From Gigaspora rosea (lineage: Eukaryota > Glomeromycota > Glomeromycetes > Diversisporales > Gigasporaceae), in assembly GCA_003550325.1 (NCBI GenBank), contig QKWP01001233.1, forward strand, positions 16,428 to 80,427: DNA of 64,000 bases, in the 5' to 3' direction. Below are positions 57,208 through 64,000 of this stretch, in pieces. Under the pieces are notes generated by a model. It had not been told where the DNA came from. It saw nothing but the letters and a program-made list of their open reading frames with translations, and searched no databases. Both the position numbers and the translations under genes were made by a program. Each line of letters starts with the position of its first letter. Position 1 is the first letter of the stretch.

Positions 57208-57366
57208 TATTTATTTTTTTATATATAAATTTTATTTTTTTATAGCTTGCTAAAATATTACATAGCAAAATATCTAATTAAATAAAAATTTTGTCAATTT
57301 AGAGTCTAACTATTTATCAAAAACATAACTAGGTTCAAGAATTAGACTGCACAAAATAATTATATA

Positions 57367-57560
57367 CAGTCAGACCCCTTAAGTGCACATTCTCTAAGTG
57401 CACGGCATATGAAAACCCCCTAGTGTGCATATCTTTGCTTGGTTCCAACTTATATAACAATTATAAAATTTAACCATCTAAGTGCACACCTTCTCTAAGT
57501 GCACATTTTGCATTTTTTCACTATGGTCCTAAGGGGTGTACACTTAGTGAGGTCTGACTG
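57367..57560. mobile_element. Tc1/pogo-like MITE, copy 2
   Basis: Ends CAGTCAGACCCCTTAAGTGC and (inverted) CAGTCAGACCTCACTAAGTG, with TA on both sides (57365-57366, 57561-57562). Same family and same orientation as copy 1, only 159 bp away. Confidence 0.9.
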
Positions 57561-57562
57561 TA

Positions 57563-58075
57563 CTTGGTATCATTTTTGTCTTATAGGGTTAAAGTAGAGT
57601 TTGAGTGTAAAAGAATTTGAAACACAAAATTTGATGCAAGGCATAATTTTTTTATTTATATTGATTTTATTAGGTTTAAGTTTTTCACGCACTTGCACAG
57701 CTGTGCACCCCTAAATTAGCCAATAAAAATCGTTCATATAATCAACAAAATGGGCATTCGATCACTGACCTGTTAACCAATCAACTTGCTAACCCATCAA
57801 CTACATATTAATACATATAAAATGATGAAACCTGATGAAACCAAAAGTTTCATCAAGTTTCATTATTGACGGAACTTGACAAAACTATAAGTTTCATTAT
57901 TGATAAAACTTGACAAAACTTGTAGTTTTGTCAGGTTTAATCAAGTATCACTAATTGCACTTTACGTCCCATGTTCAACATACTGTGTAATGATTTTTTT
58001 ATTAAAATTTTTAATTTACAGTATTTATATATTCTTTATATCATTATTACAACACAATTACTATCAAGGCTGTAA
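57563..58075. other. AT-rich spacer with short TTGACAAAACT-type words
   Basis: At 57820-57950 words such as GATGAAACC, AGTTTCATTATTGA and ACTTGACAAAACT are repeated in both orientations. No gene. Confidence 0.45.
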
Positions 58076-58079
58076 AAAA

Positions 58080-59490
58080 ATAAGCTCTAGAACTAAATTT
58101 TCAAAAAAACCCAAAAGACTAACGCCAAAAGACCAGAGGAAGTTCACGAGAAATTTACAAAATACTAGAGAAAAGCCCATGAAAAAAAATGCTTAAAGTC
58201 CAGAGAGAGCCCACAAGAAATTTGCTTAAATACTGAAGAAAAGTCCACAAGAAATTCTCTACAAAAAATGCTGAAAGACCAGAGAAAGTCCACAGAAAGA
58301 TTGCTAAATACCAGAAAAAGCTCACAAGAAAATTCTCTAAAAATAAATGCCAAAATCTGAGGAAGTTCACAAGAAATTCGCCAAAATACCAGAGGAAGGT
58401 GCACAAGAATATTCTCCAATAAAAAAATGCCAAAAGCCACAAGAAATTCATTAAATACTGGAGGAAGGCCCACATGAAATCTCCAAAAAAATGCCAAAAG
58501 TCCAGCAGAAGTTCACAAGAAAGTTGTAAAATACTGGAAGAAAGTCCACAAAAAATTCTTCAAAAAAGCTCCAAAAGACTAATGCCGAAAGACTCACAAG
58601 AAATTCGTGAAATACCAGAGCAAGCACACAAAAAAATTCTCTAAAAAAACACTTGAAGTCCAGAGTAAGTCCACAAGAAATTTGCTAAAATACTGAAGAA
58701 AAGTCTACAAGAAATTCTTCAAAAAAAAAGACCAGAGAAAGTTTACAGAAAGTTTGCAAATACTAGGAAAACTCTACAAGAAAATTCTAAAAAAAATGCC
58801 AAAAAACCAGAGGAAGCTTACAAGAAGTTCGCCAAATACCAAGGAAAGTCCACAAGAAAATTCTCTAAAAAAATGCCAAAAGCCACAAGAAATTCATGAA
58901 ATACCAAAGAAAAATCTACAAAAAAAATCTCAAAAAAAGCCCGAAAGACTAACGCTAAAAAACCAGAGGAAGTCCACAAGAAATTCGCTGAATAACCAGA
59001 GGAACGTTCACAAAAAAATTTGCTGAACACTAGAGAACGTCTACAAGAAAATTCTCTAAAAACTCTTCAAAAAACAAGTGCCAAAAGACCAGAAGAAGTT
59101 CACAAAAAATTCGCCAAAAAGTACAAGAAAAATTTTTCAAAAAAAAAAATAAAGAAAAACCAAAAACAAGTCCACAAAAAAATTGTTCAAAAAAAACACC
59201 AAAAAACTAGAGGAAAGTTTACTCCAAAAAATGCTGAAATACTGGAGAGAAGTTCACAAAAAAGTCGTTAATGAACTTTCTTGTAAACCTTTCTATGATT
59301 TTATCTGAAAGACCAGAGAAAAATCCACAAGAAAGTTCACTAGCTAAATGCCCAAAGTCCATAATAAAGTCAGCAAAAATGCCGAAAGATAAGAGGAAAG
59401 TCCACAAGAAAATCTTCAAAAATGTTGAAAATCTACAAGAAAGTTCATCAACAATCATTGAAAGATCCACGAGAAAGTTCAACCAATTCT
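58080..59490. repeat. large degenerate minisatellite, about 75-80 bp unit
   Basis: The core AAAAATGCCAAAAGACCAGA (then GGAAGTCCACAAGAAATTCG, then CTAAATACCAGAGG) recurs through the whole 1.4 kb with many indels (starts near 58131, 58346, 58427, 58491, 58797, 58873). Long frames of the type FTRNLQNTREK on the plus strand and FLVNFLRFW on the minus strand are products of the repeat and are not called as genes. Confidence 0.88.
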
Positions 59491-60109
59491 GAAAGCCTAG
59501 TAAGTCTACAGGGCTTTACTAAAAATGTTAATAATCAAAAGAAAATTCACTTACTACCAATACCTAAAGCTTAGAATCTCCATAAATGACAGCATTGAAG
59601 AAACGAGAAAAAGGCATAAACTATTAACAACATCAAAACAATAAAAGCCTAGAATCTCTACAAATGGCGGCACCAAAATGACGAAAGCCTGAAAAAGAAA
59701 AAAAAATCAATTGACAAAACTAAAAGAAAAAAAAAACCAAAAAAAAAACTTATCTTATGAAGCAAAAAAAAAACAAACAAAGCAAATCTAGATCAAACTA
59801 AATCTAGATCTGATTCTATGAATGTCAATCTAACTACCTGAAGAAGTGCAAGGTTGGCTAATAATCTAAGAATGCCGATGGGTGCACAACCATGCAGGTG
59901 CATAAAAAAACTCCCTTTTTTATTAATATTCTTTTTTTATTAATAATATTAATTTTTTTATTATTAATATTGTTTGTAGATCTCCATTTCATATACCCAG
60001 ATCTAGATCTTTATACCTCTTAATAACCATAAGCAGATAAGTAGATTTATTTTGTTATTCCTTATTATAACTAATGCAAAAACCTTTTTGATTTTTTTGT
60101 AGTTTTTTC
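59491..60109. other. A-rich spacer, nothing recognised
   Basis: Two short similar words (AGCCTAGAATCTC, AAAGCTTAGAATCTC) near 59568 and 59647. No gene. Confidence 0.45.
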
Positions 60110-62110
60110 AAATTTCTTTAGTGTTCACCGGTTCTTGTAGTAGTGATTCTACTTGACAGTATTCAACGATGTTCTTGTAGCAATTTGACATAGTAATTCA
60201 ATATGGTAGTTTGATGGCCAGGCTTAATATAATACTGTCTGTTTTATACTGATCTACTTATTTATTTGCTATAATTTTACTTTATTTGAATTGTTAAGCA
60301 ACCAAATTTAGTTTTGTCTAGATTAAAAAACATTTTTTTATTTTCATTGCATTTTTTATGAAGAGAATCCTGGCATAATCATGTTCAAAAGATTCAATTA
60401 GCCTAAGTTCAGTAATAAAAATATCTAGAAAAGGTAAATTTTATGTTTTTTTTAAAAAAAAATAAAAAATCAGTTTTTTTTTAAAAAAAAAATAGTAATT
60501 AAAACAAATTCGGACACAGAGAATATGAATATTCGAATGTATTCTTTTATTATATAAAAATTTAGCTAGCATTTAATATTTAGGCAAGCATATACATAGT
60601 AATTTATTTTTATTCACTTTTTATTTATTTATTTATTATTTTTTTAATTTTTTTTTGATTTAACAGTGCTTTTTGTAGTGATTCAACTTGATGTTGTTCT
60701 TGGTAAAATGACAGTATTTTTTGTAGCGATTCAATGGACGTGAAGGCTGAGTATAACTGGAAAAGGTAAATTGGTATTTTTTTAACAAACATGTTTTTTT
60801 TTTAAAAAAAAATAGTAATTATCTTCTTATTAGATTTGTGTTAGACAAGCCATTGCCGAAAAACAAATGCAGATATGTTCTATACAGGAATGTGTTAAAT
60901 TGGTAAAATAAATATAAATATTCGAATGTATTTTTTTAATATATGGAAAATTAATATATAAGTGAGCATATAATAGATTTGTATTCACTTTTTATTTATT
61001 TATTGATTTATTTTTAAGTTTTTTTGGATTCGACGGCATTCTTTCAACTTGATAGTGTTCTTGGCAAAGTGACAATTCAACATAGTGATTTGATAGGAAA
61101 AGGTAAATTTATATTTTTTTTAAAAAAAAAATAGCATTTATTTTCTTATTAGATTTGGGTTAGACTAGACACCTGACCACCTGCTGTTGCTAAAAAACAA
61201 ATACAGATATGTTCTACACAGGAAATACAAAAATTATTCGTTGCATTGGTAAAATATATATGTATATCCGAATGTGTTCTTTTAATATATAAAAATTTAG
61301 CTAGCATTTAATATTTAACAAACTAATTTATTTTTTATTCACATTTTATTTAGAGAGCTACTATTTCTATCATTGTATTTTGCTATTTCTACTATAGTTA
61401 TACAAGATTTTCTATTTTTAGAATTCAAAATAATAAACCTAATTCTAACTCTAATCTAAACTCTAATACTAGCCCTAACACTAATCCTAACCAATCACAA
61501 TACATATATTGGTTATACAATATATGGGCTTGGTGCTACAAAAAAGGGTAAATTGACAATTTTTCAAAAATAATTTTTTTATAAAAATCAATTTAAAATA
61601 AGATTTGGAACATTTTTTACTTAAAATACAAAAGCAGTTATATTAATAAAATTTTGTAGTATAGCTCTTTAAAGCTGGTATTTTTTTACAATTTATACAT
61701 ATTGGCAATTCAAAGAATTGCTAATATCTCTTGATCTACTGCCACATTTTGAATAATTTAGCAATCAAAATGTTCATTTCATCAAGATGAACATTTTGAT
61801 AGCTAAAGTATTCAAAACAGACCAGTAGATCAAGAGATATCAGCAATTATTTGGATTAGCCCATATGAACATAAAAATTGATTTTCTGAAGATCTTTTGT
61901 TTTGTTGATTTACCCTCTTTTTGCAGTACCAAGCCCATAGATTCAGGTTAGATAAGATACCTGACCAGATTCCTGCTATTGCCGAAAAACAAATTCTATG
62001 CAAGGAATAAAAAATTATTTGTTGCATTGTAAAATATATATGTATATTCAAATGTATTAATTTAGCTAGCATTTAATATTTAGCTAAGTTATTTTTATTC
62101 ACTTTTTATT
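60110..62110. repeat. tandem array, about 320-bp unit, about four copies
   Basis: Each unit has TTCTTATTAGATTTGKGTTAGA, GAAAAACAAATRCAGATATG, ATTCGAATGTATTCTTTTA, AATTTAGCTAGCATTTAATA, GATTCAACTTGATGTTGTTC and a TTTTTTTTAAAAAAAAA block. The T/A block recurs at about 60470, 60796 and 61117. The last unit is split by a palindromic MITE (61525-61937). A stray single piece lies at 54760-54860. Confidence 0.78.
61525..61937. mobile_element. palindromic MITE with TA target duplication
   Basis: The ends TGGGCTTGGTGCTACAAAAA (then AGGGTAAAT) are inverted at the right with few differences, and TA flanks both sides. The centre is a second strong hairpin: GATATTAGCAAT-type arms around AAAATGTTCATTTCATCAAG / ATGAACATTTT. 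It sits within the 320-bp array. Confidence 0.82.
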
Positions 62111-62600
62111 GTTTTTTTAGTTTTTTTTAATTAAAAAAATGTGTTTGTCACTAGCGATAACAAACCTTGGTGCTGAATTAGAGTCGGGCCTTAAATCTAG
62201 ATAAGGTTTTGATTTGTTTTTTTTTGCCTTTTTATTTTTATTTTTATTTATTTATTTTTTTTTACAGTTTTAGCATAGTGAAAGCTTTTTTTTTTAGTTT
62301 GAATAAGCTTTTTGTTTTTTTGTTTTTTTCATATTATTGTCTTATTACTAAGATTTAGATTCTTTTTTCTTTAGGGTTCACTAGAAGTAGAAATACTAAG
62401 GTTTTTTTTGTTATTGCATTGTTCGCTAGCTTCTAGGCTCTTCTTTTTTCGGTTTTGCCAAATGCAAATAAGTATCAGATAAACATAGATGAGAATGAAG
62501 ATACTTGTTCTTTTTTTTTTGTTATTGTCTTGCTCACTAACTTTTACTTTTTTTAGGTTTCATTAAAAAAGTGGAATAAGCACTGGGCACATGTGTAAAG
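62111..62600. other. T-rich spacer, nothing recognised
   Basis: Poly-T rich DNA with no supported gene. Confidence 0.5.
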
Positions 62601-63200
62601 TAATTATGGGTATTTTAGTGGATATGGGTATTGTGGCGGATTTGCTATAGCTTGTGACTCATTCACGCAAACTAAACGATTTTTGTAACATTCGAATCGT
62701 CTCATCGAGACGATTCAAATGGTATAAAAATCGTTTGATTATGATCACTAGGTCATAAGATATTGGTGTTTGAATATTTAAATCAAATTTTTTTAAAAAA
62801 CCCCCCAATATATTATATTCGGACACTATTCTAACACCAATATCTTGTGACCCAGTAATCAAAATTAAATGATTTTTGTGCCATTTGAATCAACTCATCG
62901 AGACGATTCGAATGGTATAAAAATCATTTAGATTGGACCAGCATTGGACCAATAGATCACAAGTTATTGCAAATTCTGCCACAATACCCATATCCACCAC
63001 AATACCCTTCCAATTTCATGTAACATATGATTGTAAATAACTTGTGATCCTGTGATCCAATTGAATGATTTTGGTACCATCTGATTCATCTCATCGAGCA
63101 AATCGAATGGTACCAAAATCATTCAATTTGGACCAATAGATCCAGAGTTATACCAAAATTCTCTTAACTCCGCCACAATACCCATACTTACCTTAATTGG
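62601..63200. mobile_element. hairpin-array element with three hairpins
   Basis: The ends share TATGGGTATTGTGGCGGA in inverted orientation (near 62621 and 63168), and another copy CCACAATACCCATATCCACC lies near 62979. Three hairpins of about 63 bp stand in a row at about 62671-62738, 62868-62930 and 63063-63126. Each has arms of the type AAATGATTTTTGTRCCATT and a tip built on CTCATCGAGACGATTC. Further inverted words (ACACCAATATCTTGTGAC) link them. No protein is encoded. Confidence 0.75.
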
Positions 63201-63370
63201 TGATTTGCCAGTTATCTGAAGAATGATCATAGTATAACGTGATGCAAATTACTATATAAATCACATATATAGTGAATACGGCGTTCATCCAAGAAAAACT
63301 TTTTAATACTAAGCTAATTGTTCTTGTCAACTAATTGAAAATTGTAGAGCTCGTCTTTGTGGTTCTAACA

Positions 63371-63550
63371 GTAGGTAAATCATCCAAATCGGCCCAGTGG
63401 ATGCTGAGATATCCTTAAAAAATGTGACAATGACTATAGAAAATCTCTATATAAACAATACATTGTTTATATAGAGATTTTCTATAGTTGTTGTCGCGTT
63501 TTTTAAGGACATCTCGGCATCCACTGGCTGGTTTGGATGATTTAACTACT
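63371..63550. repeat. perfect long hairpin
   Basis: GTAAATCATCCAAATCGGCC, CAGTGGATGCTGAGATATCC and CTATAGAAAATCTCTATATA on the left are mirrored on the right with few mismatches, meeting at ACAATACATTGT near 63459. The arms are about 85 bp. Confidence 0.85.
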
Positions 63551-63767
63551 ATTTACTGGTTAGAATTTTTTAATATGATAGGCCGATATTGAGAAGATTA
63601 TAGGCAATATGTAACAAAACAAATATTATAAAATCGAATAAAAGATGTTCGACTAATTAATATAACCATATAAATATCTGTCATTCGATATCTTGTTGAC
63701 ATATTAATTTTTTAAAATATAAACCAAAAAAAGGCCGATATTATTAATGTTGATATAACAACTAAAT

Positions 63768-64000
63768 TAGGGTTCCGAAGTTCAGTTCAGTTCAATAGAG
63801 GTTCAGGTTCAGGTTCAATGAACCTGAAACTGAACCTAAACCTGCTCTAAAAGTTCAAAACTGAACTGAAACTGAACTTAAAATTATTGAACATGAACCT
63901 GAACCTGAACTTAAAAAAAGTTCAGTTCAGGTTCAGTTCAAGGTTCATGAACATGTTCAGGTTCATAATATATGCACATGTTTGCCTAAATCACAAAGTT
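63768..64000. mobile_element. start of a hAT-like element, cut by the window edge
   Basis: It begins TAGGGTTCCGAAGTTCAG, the same terminal motif as the element at 44579 (TAGGGTTCCAAAG). It is followed by dense GTTCAGGTTCAG / CTGAACCTGAAC subterminal repeats in both orientations to the window end. The preceding 8 bases AACTAAAT would be the left target duplication, but the other end is outside the window. Confidence 0.7.

Noticed and set aside
58155-59492. Several long frames on both strands (Trp/Phe/Leu-rich on the minus strand, Lys-rich on the plus)
   Set aside because: All lie within the degenerate 75-80 bp minisatellite and change with its indels. No membrane-protein family is recognisable.

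Overview
The window is AT-rich eukaryotic DNA with short spliceosomal introns, decayed protein genes and a very high load of nested transposable elements. The kinase with an N-terminal Cys-rich region, the 28-residue LRR arrays, the P450 and the DIRS/Ngaro-type retroelement together suggest an early-diverging filamentous fungus, most likely an arbuscular mycorrhizal fungus (Glomeromycotina, Rhizophagus-like). That assignment is inference from remembered protein families, not a database result.

Left part (1-40.2 kb) holds all recognisable protein-coding material, and nearly all of it is broken. It contains a 5'-truncated FAD fumarate reductase/cytochrome-b5 fusion pseudogene (1.8-3.55 kb), a tandem segmental duplication of a kinase plus LRR gene pair (about 12.4-16.6 and 16.7-21.4 kb, all on the minus strand), one exon of an unknown gene (22.3-22.7 kb), a P450 pseudogene whose heme-ligand Cys is Phe (24.4-26.2 kb), a 5.4 kb DIRS/Ngaro-type tyrosine-recombinase retroelement (26.9-32.2 kb, minus), and a small secreted-protein candidate (33.4-33.5 kb). 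Kinase copy B is the least damaged gene. Between the genes are many TIR elements whose target-site duplications can be read directly: 8 bp (hAT-like), 9 bp (MULE-like), 5 bp, TA (Tc1/mariner-like), and a 15-bp duplication around a 1.3 kb SINE-like element with a tRNA-like head. The duplicated locus gives paralogous empty sites for two insertions.

Right part (40.2-64 kb) has no gene I can support. It is built from repeats: a 1.87 kb element made of nine alternating long hairpins inside a 9-bp target duplication (41.7-43.6 kb), a 3 kb hAT-like element filled with hairpin modules and interrupted by a Harbinger-like insertion (44.6-47.6 kb), a further hairpin array, tandem satellites (units about 150, 93, 75-80 and 320 bp), several small TA-flanked elements, and the start of another hAT-like element at the right edge.

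Two themes stand out. First, several unrelated non-autonomous elements are arrays of perfect hairpins rather than simple TIR elements. Second, at least five TIR elements carry a telomere-like (CCCTAA/TTAGGG) tract in their interior, usually near the centre.
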